DNA from: Melastoma dodecandrum
Lineage: Eukaryota > Streptophyta > Magnoliopsida > Myrtales > Melastomataceae
Direction of reading: 5' to 3'
NCBI GenBank assembly: GCA_029817715.1
Contig: JARUPY010000539.1
Location: 3,137,501-3,201,500, forward strand
Length of the DNA: 64,000 bases
Shown here one piece after another: positions 34,836-47,061 of the stretch. Positions within the stretch are counted from its first letter, which is position 1, and the number at the start of each line of letters is the position of its first letter. The notes under the pieces were generated by a model that saw only the letters and a list, made by a program, of their open reading frames with translations, was not told the origin of the DNA and searched no databases. Made by a program: the position numbers and the translations under genes.

Positions 34836-35626
34836 ATGATTGAGTCGGGCCTGATCTCCGTCGACCGGTTCTCCGGCGACAGCCGAACATACTTCCTCAC
34901 CCACCTCCACGCTGACCATACCCGCTGCCTCTCCTCCTCTTGGAACCGTGGCCCGCTCTTCTGCACCCGCATCACCGCCAAACTACTCCCCCGCAAGTTC
35001 CCCTGCTTCGACCTTTCCCTCCTCCGCATTCACGATACCGCTACCTGGCATTGCCTCTTCCTCCCCTCTCCGTCCTCCTGCACCGCCATATGCTTTACTT
35101 GATGCCGATTGACGCTCGCCAATGTCCTGGTGAGGCCCCCATCCCCATGATCGCATCGTTTTCTTTTTACTGGTTTCGTGACCCTCTCCGATCGTTGCTC
35201 ATGTAGCGTGGTCAGGTTCTGTGATGTACTTGTTTCGTGGAGCGTTCAGGAGGGTTTTGTGTGCGGCCGATTTCCAATGGGATTGACCGGGGAAGGGGAA
35301 GATGGGCTGCACCACATGAGGCGCTCTTACGTGCTCGATGTGAGGAGGGTCAATTCCGTCTACTTGGATGACACGTATTGTCATCTGTCCGATGATTTTC
35401 CAGCTCACCATGTAGCCGCAGAAAAGGTGCGAGCTGGCTGTAGTTCTCCCGGTCTTCTGATTGCGTTGGTTCTGCAAAGAGAGTGAATTCAATTTGAACG
35501 GATTTGTTTACCGGTGATCGACATTATCTTATCTCATCCTAATCACGACGTTATTATCGGGTCGGGATCGACTTGTTGGGGAAGGAAGATCTTCTTGTTT
35601 ACCTTGCCCGGAAGATTAACATTAAG
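34836..35626 (+). pseudogene. SNM1/Apollo-type DNA repair nuclease, broken 5' part
   Basis: From ATG 34836 the frame reads MIESGLISVDRF and THLHADHT, the HxHxDH metal-binding motif of the metallo-beta-lactamase/beta-CASP fold, then GPLFCTRITAKLL. After PSPSSCTA (about 35085) the homology moves to another frame (LMPIDARQCPG). It crosses a GTGAGG...GGTCAG intron into GSVMYLFRGAFRRVL, then needs further frame changes to reach RVNSVYLDDTYCHL, LSHPNHDVIIGS and LLGKEDLLVYLARKINIK. The later exons are missing. At least three frame changes and the truncation make it a pseudogene. The intact family removes DNA at crosslinks and telomeres. Confidence 0.85.
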
Positions 35627-35810
35627 GTCAGTTAACCATTTTCTTGCCGGTTTTATTCTTTAGAATTCCATTCTTTGTATTCACATTTCTATTGTCATTG
35701 TACAAGAACTTCACGTCATGATCCTACTAGTTATATATACATGCATTTACATTCTTTAGAGACCTAGTCAGCGTACTGTTGTTATGATGGGGAAACTGGC
35801 TGCTTCATTG

Positions 35811-36377
35811 TCATCCGTCCTTCGGATTGAATGTGCCCCCTTTTCGTGCTTTGTTTGTTCGACAAAATACAGAGACATAAATGCAGGCGACGCAAATCCA
35901 GGGGGACACCAGGAACATGGCCCAGGATCTTCCCAAGAGCACCGTCGCTGCCAGAACGACGACGAAAGCACAGATCATCCTCTTCCTCCCCCTCATATTT
36001 TTTCCCTTCGCTTCCGTCACCTGATCGGCCACGCCGTCCTGAGATTCTGACAATAAAGTAAACTGATCGAGAGAAGAATACGGTTCAGACAGGGACGGCA
36101 ATCTGCTAAGACGAGTGACGGAAGAAGTGTCGTCATCTAGGCAATCCGCAACTGTCATCCCGGAGCTTATCGACCTGTAGCTCTTGTTCGAGCGCCGCCT
36201 CCTCCGTTCGCAAACTCTGTGTGCCTTTTTCAGCCCGGACCAATCAAACAATGATAACCCAGCACTGTAAGTCAGGTGTTCATTGGAGGGAAGGCCGTGG
36301 CGTAGCAAGTGACTCCCGGGGGAGGTTTCAGACTTGAAGCAACGCAGGAATCTGATCCTGGAGCTGCTGCTCTTCAT
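35811..36377 (-). CDS. Unrecognised small membrane protein, basic N-terminus
   Basis: One exon of 188 residues from ATG 36377. The N-terminal 75 residues are rich in Ser, Arg and Lys (KSSSSRIRFLRCFKS and ERRRRRSNKSYRS). Two hydrophobic segments near the C-terminus, MICAFVVVLAATVLLG and AMFLVSPWICVACIYVSVFC, form a hairpin with GRSW between. A soluble basic N-terminus plus a C-terminal hairpin is common in plant-specific proteins of unknown function. No domain name can be given. The upstream region is A/T-rich, as for a promoter. Confidence 0.7.
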   Translation of the reverse strand: MKSSSSRIRFLRCFKSETSPGSHLLRHGLPSNEHLTYSAGLSLFDWSGLKKAHRVCERRRRRSNKSYRSISSGMTVADCLDDDTSSVTRLSRLPSLSEPYSSLDQFTLLSESQDGVADQVTEAKGKNMRGRKRMICAFVVVLAATVLLGRSWAMFLVSPWICVACIYVSVFCRTNKARKGGTFNPKDG

Positions 36378-37614
36378 GGCGTGTGGTGTTTTTCTTAATT
36401 TTTCTTTGTTATCTGGATTTAATTGGGGGGTTTAGGGGGGAAGTAGGTAGGGATTAAATGGAAAGCTGTGGGGTGAACAAGAATTTGGGGCAATTTAAGC
36501 ACAATATCAAGCAACAATTACAATTTGAGGGAGATGGTTTTGATTAAGCGTAAAATAGTTGAAGTAATCCTGTCTTGTTACAAATTTGTAAAATAGAAAC
36601 AAACATTGATCTTGGAACGTTTCATGATGGTTACGCAACACTCTCTCTAAAAAGTTTTTTGCTTTCGTAGTTAGGATTATGACAACAACCTACAATGCAT
36701 TCAAAAGGCTGTGTGTGTCGTGTCCTGTCTGTGGCATTGTCATAAGTCTTAATCATGGTTGATCATGAACCCTACTGAAACAACTGATACGACTGGATGT
36801 TGCAGCAGCAGCAGCTGGACATCCGGGATCAGATTGAGATATTTCTTCTCTTTCCGGATGATGATGTCGATGTCGAAGACGATGGCGTTGCCGTGCGATT
36901 GGTGGTGGTGTTGCCGATGGATGTGCCGCTGGACCAAGAAGAAGCTCGAGAATTGTTGTTCCGGTACGATTATTTATGCGTCCCAGTCTGTTGTTGTCGC
37001 CGTTGAAGGCAGATTCGAACCCTTCCCGTCCCCTGTGGCTTGCATTACGCATTAGCATTCCATCAACTCTTCCTGCAAAACGAACTGAACCAAACCTTTT
37101 CTGAGTCACATTAAGATGACACTCGACGAGAAAAGCAAAAGGAAATCACCTCAGTTACATTTGAACAGGCAAAAATGGCTGTTTTGAAGCAGTGAAATTT
37201 GATCGGAAACAGCTCGTAGGATGCCAAGAGCAATGCCGCGGCCGCGAAGATAGATGGCTTGAACCTCAAGAGCTCCTCCACATCTTAGAGAAACCCACAC
37301 GACAGCCAAAATCATGCTTTTGTATATTTCAGAAGCATTTCTTGTCATTGTGTGGGCTTATTTCTTTCTTTTTACATTTTTTTCTCGTTGAATTCAACTC
37401 TTTTAAAAAAAAAATTCAGATTTTCAGCAGTAAGTAATACGGAAGTTAGATAGTTGTTCGAAACGAGGGTGTGGGTGTGGCAATCCATTCTAGCCTTATC
37501 TTCCAGGCAGACGTGGTCGTCGTTGCTCCATCCTCCCTTATCCATGTTCTCCTCTTCTTTATACCTTCCACCCTTACCAACACAATCGACCCTACCGTCA
37601 CTGCCCTCCCAACA
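36378..37614. other. Intergenic, upstream of petC
   Basis: Short open frames at 36749-37109 (both strands) are compositionally biased (His/Arg or Asp/Val) without homology. A CCTTATCTTC-like motif at about 37494-37503 and a CTCTTCTTTATACC stretch (about 37551-37564) may belong to the petC promoter. Confidence 0.4.
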
Positions 37615-38751
37615 ATGGCCAGCAAAGTCCTTCCTCCGGCCAGCCCTGCCCGGCTATGTTCTTCCCGAAGCGGGATGTTCTCCGTGCTCCCAAAGTCCTC
37701 TGCCAGGACTTGTCGGCTCGCGCCCTGGGACATGGGGAAAGGTATAAGCATCAGGTGCCAGGCCACGAGCATCCCCGCCGACAGGGTTCCTGACATGGGA
37801 AAGAGGCAGCTCATGAACCTTCTTCTCCTCGGCGCCATCTCCCTCCCCACCGCCGGGATGTTGCTCCCTTACACTTACTTCTTCGTGCCCCCTGGGTCAG
37901 TTCCCCACATCCTGATTATAAACTTGACGAGGCAAAGCATGACCGTATAGGAGCAGGACAAGGGAAAGCATGTCATTAGAGATCAGCTCGTAGAATGATT
38001 TGGTAGCCTAGTTGGAAGTTTGTTGCATTGTCTATGGCGTGCCGCACTGATGTCATTACGAAGCTATGCTTCTTTGTAATATTACATCATATGCTGACCA
38101 AGCTTGTTTCTCCATGGATCACCTGTTCGGGGAAACTAATTCAGGAAGGGAGGTACCGGGGGTGGAATTGTCGCCAAGGATGCGATAGGGAACGACGTGA
38201 TCGCTGCCGAATGGTTGAAGTCCCACGGACCCGGCGATCGAACTCTCACTCAGGGGTTGAAGGTAACGGGTGCCAAACTCACTCTGGATTGTAACTGTGC
38301 TCCCTGCATTGTGCTTCGTTCCCCACTAGGGCTTGATCGGCTCTGAAGTTTATATCTTTATTCAGGGAGACCCAACTTACCTAGTCGTGGAGAAAGATGG
38401 GACGCTTGCGACCTACGGGATCAACGCAGTGTGCACCCACCTGGGATGCGTGGTGCCGTTCAACGTAGCCGAGAACAAGTTCATCTGCCCTTGCCACGGT
38501 TCTCAGTACAATGATCAAGGAAGGGTCGTAAGAGGACCTGCTCCCCTGGTGAGAGCATCCCAGTTTTTTTTCCCTAACGATATTGTTCCTTCTTCTCGGA
38601 AGACTCGAAGAACACTGGCATAACATTTCTCTTTTCATCTCGGCCTCAGTCCCTGGCGTTGGCTCACTGCGACGTGGATGACGGGAAGGTGGTGTTCGTA
38701 CCGTGGGTCGAGACGGATTTCAGGACGGGAGATAACCCATGGTGGGCGTAA
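37615..38751 (+). CDS. petC: Cytochrome b6-f complex Rieske iron-sulfur subunit, chloroplast
   Basis: Four exons, 37615-37895, 38145-38262, 38366-38548 and 38650-38751, join in frame to 227 residues. A Ser/Arg-rich transit peptide precedes mature-like [20 protein letters not shown] (membrane anchor). [20 protein letters not shown] follows. The [2Fe-2S] cluster ligands are in [11 protein letters not shown] and CPCHGSQY. The end [17 protein letters not shown] is family-standard, and length matches the roughly 230-residue spinach precursor. It carries electrons from plastoquinol to cytochrome f in the thylakoid. In the exon 1-2 junction GK follows PPG, where other plants have small residues; the acceptor at 38144 is clear. 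Confidence 0.97.
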
Positions 38752-40081
38752 GGGCAAGATCTCAGAAGGCTGCGACCTCTTTCTGGCCAGGAACATTGTT
38801 CCAGGTGACATAGCTCGATGAAATGAGACACTCCTTCACACTCTTGACTGTAAGTTGTTTCCCGCATCTTACTAAATTGCATTCGAAATCATTGGGCCGG
38901 GTACATGGGCCAAATACATAGGCCCATAATGTATATTTGGCCCACTGAGCTCCTCGTTGGACCATTCGGAGCAGCTGCGCCTCATGCCTGCTGGACACAT
39001 GACACGATAAATATTTATCGCGAAAATGAAACCCCACAAAATATAACATTGCTAATGGTTGTGCACATGAATTTCAATTTATAGTTTTCTTAATGTGAAT
39101 CGCCATAATTGGCGTCACACGAATTACAATTATGACCCATAAAAAAATAAAAAATAAAAGCATCCCCATAGTTTTTCACTTCCCTCAAGGAGTCGTCGAC
39201 ACGACACGAGACGACGACGACGACAACGACAACATACTCAATCATTCGAAATGCTACTAGTTTCAAAGCACTTTTCGTGTACAAGACGAACATGTCTCAC
39301 ACGGTAAAAATAAATAAATAAAGCCATTCCTACCTTTTTCAATTTGTCTTCATCTTCATGCAGCGGGGGGGGGGGGGGGGGGGCAAAGCAAAGTATGTCA
39401 GCCATCTTGACTTTTTTTCTTTTTTGAAATAGTTTTTCCCCGATCTCCTCCTTCTGCTTGTTGGAATTAAACGAGGACGACCCAAATCACAATCCATAAG
39501 CAAGTGAGGTAATTCCCTTGACGAACAATCCACCCAATGAAAAAGAAATCTGGGTCGACCGGGGGGTTTGCAAGTAATCACAACATCTTAGAGGAGGTGG
39601 AGAAGGTGAGCTAAAATCTATCTAAAAAGTTCGCATCCCCCCTTTTTTTTTTTTGGATACGATGATGGTGGTATTTATTTCTTAAAAAGATAAAATGGGA
39701 TTACTTAAATCTTTGTGTTTCATCATGAGGACAATATTACACCTTCTTTTAAAGATGTGTGTGATTTCCCAGATCATTTAATTTATAAAAAGGGTGTTGA
39801 TTTGATGATTGACGACGATCTGGAGACATGAGTCGGAACGAGTTATACCTGAAACAGCAAATGTTTCCTTTTCCCCGACATAGAAGATCACAAGCTTCAC
39901 AAAATATAGGAATATTTATTCGATCCACGACCACGGGAGCACAAGAAAGAAGGATTGCTTGTTTTGCCAGCACTAATTAAGAACAAACTACCAAGCACGA
40001 ACACAAGGGGGAACTATTCGTATCTAGAGAAACCGATGTATTTTAATACATGCGGGGGGCATGATTTTATACATTAACTAA
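38752..40081. other. Intergenic, with poly-G tract
   Basis: 3' flanks of petC and the MYB gene. It includes an ACGACGACGACGACAACGAC microsatellite at about 39207-39230 and 19 G at 39365-39383. No gene. Confidence 0.45.
39365..39383 (+). repeat. Homopolymer of 19 G
   Basis: Pure G run in an intergenic region. Confidence 0.95.
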
Positions 40082-41488
40082 TCATATGAAATCGCCAATC
40101 TCGAACCCCTCCGGGATTTCGAAATCCAAAAAGTTGTTGCTGCTGTAGCTAAGGCCTTTCTCCTCCTCTGGGCTGCTGTCGACCAATGTTGATGACGAGT
40201 TCAACGGTGTGGAACCCGAGATCGGCATCGATAGGAGCGAATCGATGCCAAAACACTGCCTGGTCTCGCACATATTATTCAACTCGCAGGGGAATGATGG
40301 ATCGGATCCGTTGCCGCACTGACCAAAGTTTAGTTCCGGAAAGTAATAATCTTGGAGTAGGATTGTTGGTGCTCCTGAGCCTTGCTTTGGAACCTGATCA
40401 CTCATGCCGCTGACATCTGTCAAGAGATCCCCCGTGTTGTTGCATTCTTGCATCTGCTGAGGTGGTTGGTCGGGGAAGGGCGAGGTTGTGGGACTCAGAG
40501 AGGGATTTTCTGGGAGGATTGGCGACGGGAGATCGGAGTTATAGTTCTTTAGGGCTAATATAGTGCTAGCGAGCCTCAGTAGCTCAGGGTTTAGTAGCAC
40601 TTGGGTCCTCAACAAGTTTGTCAGGTTCAAGAGTGAGGGATTGCATAGGGAGGAGCCGAGGAGCGACGACAGGTACATGAGGTCGAGCCGAGGCGTGTGG
40701 GTCACCGGGTCGATGCCGTTACGGAGAAGCCTCTTCCTTATGTGGGTGTTCCAGTAATTCTTGATCTCGTTATCGGTCCTTCCCGGCAAACGAGCTGCTA
40801 TGGCGGACCACCTAACCATTTGAAACATGCACATGAGAACACTTCACAAGAAGAAATACCACCAGGCAACATATTAAAAACGAACATTTCATCGATGACG
40901 GTGACCCCTTGATGCTTCTAATTTAAGTTAAATCCATCCATTTGATTACATACAAGGCGCCAACTCTTACCTAAAGCGGCTAAAACTCCAGAAGTCTTCA
41001 AATGTATTGCATGACAATTTTAGCATAAGTTCATTCCTCGTTGTTAAACTAATGACCCCAAAGTATTTGTGTAACAAGCCCAAAAAAAAAGAAGATATGG
41101 CTAAGAATGAAGGGCATCGTACTTGTTGCCGAGGACGCTATGGAGTTGAATGATGGCCTCTTCTTCCTCGAACGAAAACCTTCCTCTCTTTATATCCGGC
41201 CGGAGATAGTTCGTCCACCGTAGCCGGCAACTCTTCCCACATCTTTCAAGCCCTAAATAAGAATCCCCAAGATTAACATAAGGACAACAAAAAGAAGTGG
41301 AAAACCTCGACCGAAACAGCACGATGGAGTGATCGAATGATTGATTTTTTTTTACCAGCGTTCTTGGGGAGGGTCCTCCAGTTCCCTGGACCGTGAGTCT
41401 GAATATAAGTGACGAGCTTGTTGTCCTCCTCCAGCGTCCACGGACCTTTCTTCAGTCCATTTTTGTCGCAACACGGCGCTCTCCCCAT
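40082..41488 (-). CDS. R2R3-MYB transcription factor, MYB41/74/102 group
   Basis: Three exons, 41488-41356, 41252-41123 and 40811-40082, join in frame to 330 residues; intron positions are those of most R2R3-MYBs. The start [18 protein letters not shown] is the family start. R2 carries [21 protein letters not shown]3 carries [20 protein letters not shown] then [20 protein letters not shown]. After R3, [20 protein letters not shown] is shared with the MYB41/74/102 (subgroup 11) clade. Members respond to drought, salt and wounding and activate suberin or cuticle genes (family knowledge). The C-terminus is acidic and ends [13 protein letters not shown], a probable activation region. Confidence 0.95.
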
Positions 41489-44400
41489 GATCGTGTTCAA
41501 AGCTCCCAAAGTCCAAGGTTGCAAGAAAACCGGGGTTCCTTCGCGGTTGAAAACTCGAGGAGGAACTTCATCAAAGGAAAGAAGAGAGGGTGATGACTAT
41601 CAATGGATGGATGGATGGCTGGCTTCTGTATGGGAACGAAAGACCTCCATTTTATAGGGGGGAAGCAAAGTTTAACGAGAAGTCAATGGAATTTGGCGCC
41701 GGCCTTGTCGCCACGTGTCTCGTAATCTCCCCTTCTCTGTAGGGAAAGAGGAGGAGGTCGTAACTTTTGTTTTTATTAAGGACGTACGTGTAAGGAGGGT
41801 GGATAATTATGGCAAGTGCGATGACGTTTTAACGAGTCATGATTAAACTTAATTGCGATCCTTTACTTTTCTTTCTCTTTTTAAACCAATGTGAAACCGA
41901 TCGATGAGAGGGGGGGGGGGGACGTGGTAAAATCTCTCTGCCCCGGCCGCCCGACTTTTTTTTTTACGATGTGGCCCCGCCCGCCTATGATTTCTAGAAA
42001 CTGTCTCGCGAATACGTAGTCATTCATCTCGTCATCAAAAGAAGAGTTAAAATGTTGTCCTGTTTATAAACTAAAACAGTAGCGACAATTCCACTGACGA
42101 CTGATGCGAGGCCGAAATTATTCACCTTGTATATAAATATGAATGCGAGTCTAGTTTGGTCGAGACACGAGAAATATTATGATACCGAATTGCATGCAGA
42201 TCACGGTAATACGTGCTCAATGCGTTTCCCTTTGGGGGGGGGGGGGGGGGTGGTGTTAGATTTATGACGTCCTCGTACCCGTAATCCCGACCACGTGTTT
42301 CACTGTTAGAAACGAACACCCCCACCCCCCCAACCGAAGTTCATGTTAGTTTTCCAGTCTAGAATTTTGTTTTTTAAAATGGGTGGAGTATCTACAACTA
42401 CAGGTGTCCTGTAATCCCACGAGGTCAACCCCAATCTGTTTGGCATCATTGAGGCTGAGAAATTTTGTTCGCTTTTTCCCATTTATTATTATTTTCGTCT
42501 TTGTTTGCTTCTCGTGTCAAAGGAAAATCAGGGTTGTTCATCTCAGCGACTCCCCATCTAACATAACATCGCAAATTTCATACGCATAACTCGGTCAAAC
42601 ATTTCTTACCATCCCCCCCCACCCTCCCCAAAACTTATTGGTTCGAGGGGTTCTTGCAATGCGTAATGAAGCATTCATTGTTAGGCCTAACATGAGATTA
42701 AACAATACAGTAGTAGTCGTCGACAAAATTTCTTCCCCGACACTCTAGAAGTTGTCGCGTGTTTTGCTCCCAGGGCTCACACCAATCTTCTTCTTGTGAA
42801 AAAAAAAGGGTACACGTAGATCCGAATGGAAGGATTACGTGAGAATAATACTGATGCAGCAGATGGGTGTGTGTGTTTGTGTGTCCATTAGAATAATCCG
42901 ATTACTCGCATGACTTTTTTTTAAATGCATTATGCAACGAAATAATCTGACAAATATGGTTGACGATCGTTCGTCCCGCTCAAATCTTGTAGTTGTGATT
43001 GTTGGCTCCGGATCGCCCTTGTGGGGATAGACAATCTCAACGCAAATGATCCGGTCCTGGTTCACGGCCTCGGAGTTAGTTCGTTCGCGGTGGCCACATA
43101 CCTTGAAATTTTCATGGTGGTTCAGACGCTCCTTCTCTCACACCTGCTCTCCTCCCCCCTCCCCCCTCTCTCTCCCGTACGTCCGTTCATTCGTTCACGT
43201 TATCTTTTGTTCTTACATAAGTTGACTTCCCATTGTAATAACACAAATAAAATAATAATAATACATTCGGTAGTTATCAAAATGTTGCTGTCGAGGTGTC
43301 CATTTATCCATAACAACTCTTTGAATAATACGACCGCGCTCTTCCTTCATCACTCTGTGGTTATGGTTTGCGTGGAGTTGAAAGGAACCGTGGCCAAGGA
43401 ATAAAGTACTTGGGGGGTTTTGGAGATTAATACGGCACAGGAGGAAAGGATTTTGTCTCTTGATAGGGGATCCGAAGTACGAACAATTATTCATAATATT
43501 AAACTATAGTTAGAGATTAAGATATGGTGCTAAAGGCTCATGCATGCATGCCTGCGGTTACACTGCTCGCGATTTGATCACATATTTTTTTTCTTATTCT
43601 TTTTGTAGAGACGGGTAATTAAAATACTAAGGGGATAGCCGCCAACTACGAAAGATAAATATAATACGTGTGGATTTCTTCCATACGATAAGGCTTTTTT
43701 TGCATGGAGGGTTTAAATTATCAAAAAAAAAACTTTTGATTTTGTCGTGAATATTATTAGATAGGATTTTGTTACTTTAAAAAAAAAAAAAATGTGTTTT
43801 GATAGCACATGGAAGAATTGGGTTCTGCCACACCCACAACACAACACCGAAAGAGGAGTGATGTAATGATTTAGCCGTATTTTCTGAATTTTTTTTTTTT
43901 AACTCGAGTCCTTAGTCTAATGATGTTAGTGGTAAGGGAATCATGACCAACAAAGTTTGATAAGATTAGCCTCCAAATTAATTGTATAGTCGCTAGTAAC
44001 AACACATCATCTAAATCACCGGAACATTACTTTATATAACTTCATCGGCCTCTGTTTTTCTATCAATCGACAACACTCTCAGAGGGTGAACATATTATTT
44101 GGGATTGCAGAGAAAAGTGCCGTGAGAAAGAGAGATCTTGTCAACCTTTCGGAAAAATATTGGGCACCAAAGTTTCACCAGCAACACAATCAAGTTGATC
44201 GACAACGAAGTTTAAAGTCGGTCGATGGAGCTGTTTACTTTTTCGGGGTTAGTTGCAGATAGATATTAAGGTTTTCTTACAACCTACGCTGCTTACATGT
44301 TTAGTTAATGTAACGAGATCCTTAATCCTGAGTTTTCTTTCCGTGGGTGATTCGGTTTGGCTTTTAGGTGAGCGGGCGAATGGTCCTGCGTTCAGGACTC

Positions 44401-44725
44401 CGGAGCCTCTTGCGTGGTGATTAATCCAGTTCATGCTACTTTGCTTGCATAAGTGGTTAAGGATGAATACATCATATCTGTGACTTACAACAGACCAAAA
44501 ACTGAATTGTTTACACACGAGAGGATCCACATCCATGTAACTTCTACGAGTGAAGAGTCAGCCCTCGTATGGTTTTGATAAAGTACACATCTCGATCGTA
44601 CATGTATCTGCCTAAACATCAAACTCGCAACCGTTAACCATCGGCGAATGCATCAGTGGCTTTGGCTCCCATCGCCACATCGGTTAGAAAGTACAGATAT
44701 GGTGGAGAGGCAGTTTACGGTCGCG
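41489..44725. other. Long gene-free stretch (3.2 kb)
   Basis: MYB promoter and THF1 3' flank. It contains 12 G at 41910-41921, 17 G at 42234-42250, a C-rich run near 42606-42625, and several 9-12 base A/T runs. All open frames are short and unlike known proteins. A minus frame at 44536-44249 (95 codons) is not supported. Confidence 0.45.
42234..42250 (+). repeat. Homopolymer of 17 G
   Basis: Pure G run in the MYB upstream region, followed by TGGTG. Confidence 0.95.
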
Positions 44726-46309
44726 TCATGTCGTGATGGCCTCATTGGCCTTCTGAGACTCAGCGGCCCTCTCTTCCCGTTTCTTCTTCTCCCTGGAGCA
44801 CCAGTAAAGTCAGTTTAGCAATGCTGGGAAGAAAAACATTTATCATGGCAAAGTAACATGTTCCTCATTCAGACAGGGCAATACCTGTCAATATACTCCT
44901 TCATCAGCTCCTTTGCTTGAACCAGTTTCGTTAGAAGATTCCGGTATACGTCAAGGTCGTGGTCGACACTTCTCTTATCCACATTCAATGCTGTGCATAG
45001 CTGGTTCGCAATCACAAGTGGCAAGGAAAAACATATCTTAGGCAACACACTGAAGCGGTGCATCGATTAAACAAAGGAGGTGATATGGAAAACAAACCTT
45101 GTCTAACACTGTAGGGTCTGTTGCATTCGCAAGCTCAAGGAGACGGAAGAGGCCCACTGCAAAGAAGCGGCTGTAGCTGAAGCTTCCTTTAGCCCCAGCT
45201 CTTTCGGAAATGCCCTTTAGTGTCTCCTCGATTTCCCCTCCTCTTGCTGAAAACTCAACGAGCGATTCTGCGTTCTGGCTCCGTGCCCATTCTTCCAGCT
45301 TCAGTGCATCAACTCTGCACCACTTCATTTTCATCCGGATTACAGAAGCTAAAGCAGTGAAACACAGGAAAAATACCACACGAACAAGTGGGTAAGTAAC
45401 AAACAGATTTGGTGAAACCTGTATTGCTCAGGATCCTCATTCAGTGCTCGAACATAAGCCCTGAATATTGCTTCTCTGTCTTCGTCGCTCGGGTACCCTT
45501 CCATGAGTTTATCGTACACAGTAACAAAACCGAGAGCAAACACGGGATCGTATTGGTAAAACTTCTTGTAGCGCGTAAGATGTTGTTGAACTAGAAGCTC
45601 CTGTAAGACATTGTTGTAGATGCTAGGGATGGGACGTTTGTACGCCAGGAGAAAATTTGATTTCGTCTCCGCTACTGTGGGAGGAACCTCTGTGTGGATC
45701 GAAGGCAACAAGTAAAGGTAAGGGTACAGGCAACCGTTCTAAAAGCGATCCTATGATTGAACAAGCAGCATTTCCGCCCACTTCCAGAGAAGGACAGATT
45801 AGATGAGGCAGTCGCATCCCCACACCTCCTGACCTCCTTCTGAAACCACAATCAATGGAAAGCACAACCATTCACAAATTCAGGGGAAACAACATCAATC
45901 TAGCAAGCAAAACCTTCAAGCTTATTTGAGCAGCTTTGGAACCACAACGGCAACAAAAAGCCAGTCCAATCCAATCCAATCCGCCAATGCTGACTCAAGA
46001 ACGGAGGTCAACATAAGAAGGGAATCGCATTGATTACAGCCGTCCACTTCTCAAACTATCTCACTAACCACCAAAGGCAAGAAAAAATGTCGTAAATTGA
46101 TTACCTGCAGCGGCTGACATACACCGGACAATCGCTCGAGAACTCGAACCGGAAGCTCTAACCCTCAAATAATCAGACAACACGCTGACCCGGAACCTAA
46201 ACCCATGGGAATTCGAACCCAAGCACCACGCCGGAGACGACGGAACCCCTCTCCCCTCACCACGCCGACCCAGCGCGGCGCACGACATGGAAGCAGCGAT
46301 AGCCACCAT
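44726..46309 (-). CDS. THF1: THYLAKOID FORMATION 1 (Psb29/THF1), chloroplast
   Basis: Five exons, 46309-46105, 45689-45419, 45314-45098, 45000-44885 and 44792-44726, join in frame to 291 residues. Exon 1 is a Ser/Arg/Ala transit peptide. The conserved Psb29 core follows: VPPTVAETKSNFLLAYKRPI, LQELLVQQHLTRYKKFYQYD, VYDKLMEGYPSDEDREAIF and LKLEEWA. FFAVGLFRLLELANATDPTV and the coiled-coil-like EKKKREERAAESQKANEA close it. THF1 acts in thylakoid biogenesis, photosystem II-LHCII dynamics and sugar signalling in plastids (family knowledge). Length and exon structure are normal; no break. It is divergent from the gene at 47062. Confidence 0.96.
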
Positions 46310-47061
46310 TATCCGATACCCACAAGTAATAATCCCTGAATTACAGTAAAAATCGAGTCTTTGCTCAAACGGCAACCTTCCTTTCAGCTCATGGCTGGTG
46401 GCAGTGAGAATTCCTTTTCGGTGAGGATGGCTTATCCAAAACCCAAGGAGGGGATCTCGTTCCGATTCGAAGCAGGAGCCGCTGAGGCGACGACACGTGG
46501 ACAGGTTGAGCTTAGGGCGATTCGATTCTCCACTTCCCTGTCGGAACGCGAACAGCCAATTTTAACAAGCCAGGCCAAGGTTTTAGATTTTAGTTGGTGT
46601 TGGACTAGTCATTTTTTAATTTAGTTTTTAAGAATAAACGTGTGATTTTCTCTCATGGACTTTTAATTAAAGAATGGCCAAATTTGAAATTTATAAATAC
46701 ATTGATTAGTTAGTTGGTGATTTATATTTTAAGAGAAAGGATGTTTTGGGAAATTAGTCACCTTTTAGAAAGCTTTCGAGCTTCAATCAAAGCTTCCCCA
46801 ATTATTGTTAATGGCCCCCCTCTAATCGCACGTTTCCCATAATTAAAACCATCATTTAAAAAAAAATCAATTTCGGAGCGTCTTCGTGGTGCGAAAGCCC
46901 GTAATCTAATCCAACGGCCCAGATCAATCCCCCTCCGCTCCAACGCCTCCCCCTAACGGTCATATTTTTACTCGCCCTGAAAAATTTCCTCAAATCCCCC
47001 CCCCCCAATCAATTCCAGAAGTCACGCGATCAACTTCCGAAATCCCAAAACTTTGAAGGCG
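46310..47061. other. Divergent upstream region of THF1 and the 47-kb gene
   Basis: Head-to-head genes 752 bases apart. It contains both promoters and leaders; the middle (46610-46760) is AT-rich. No other gene. Confidence 0.5.

Noticed and set aside
36749..37109. Overlapping His/Arg- and Asp/Val-rich frames upstream of petC
   Set aside because: Both strands are open because of repeat-like composition; neither resembles a known protein.
44249..44536. 95-codon minus frame between the MYB gene and THF1
   Set aside because: No domain, no splice context and no family resemblance.
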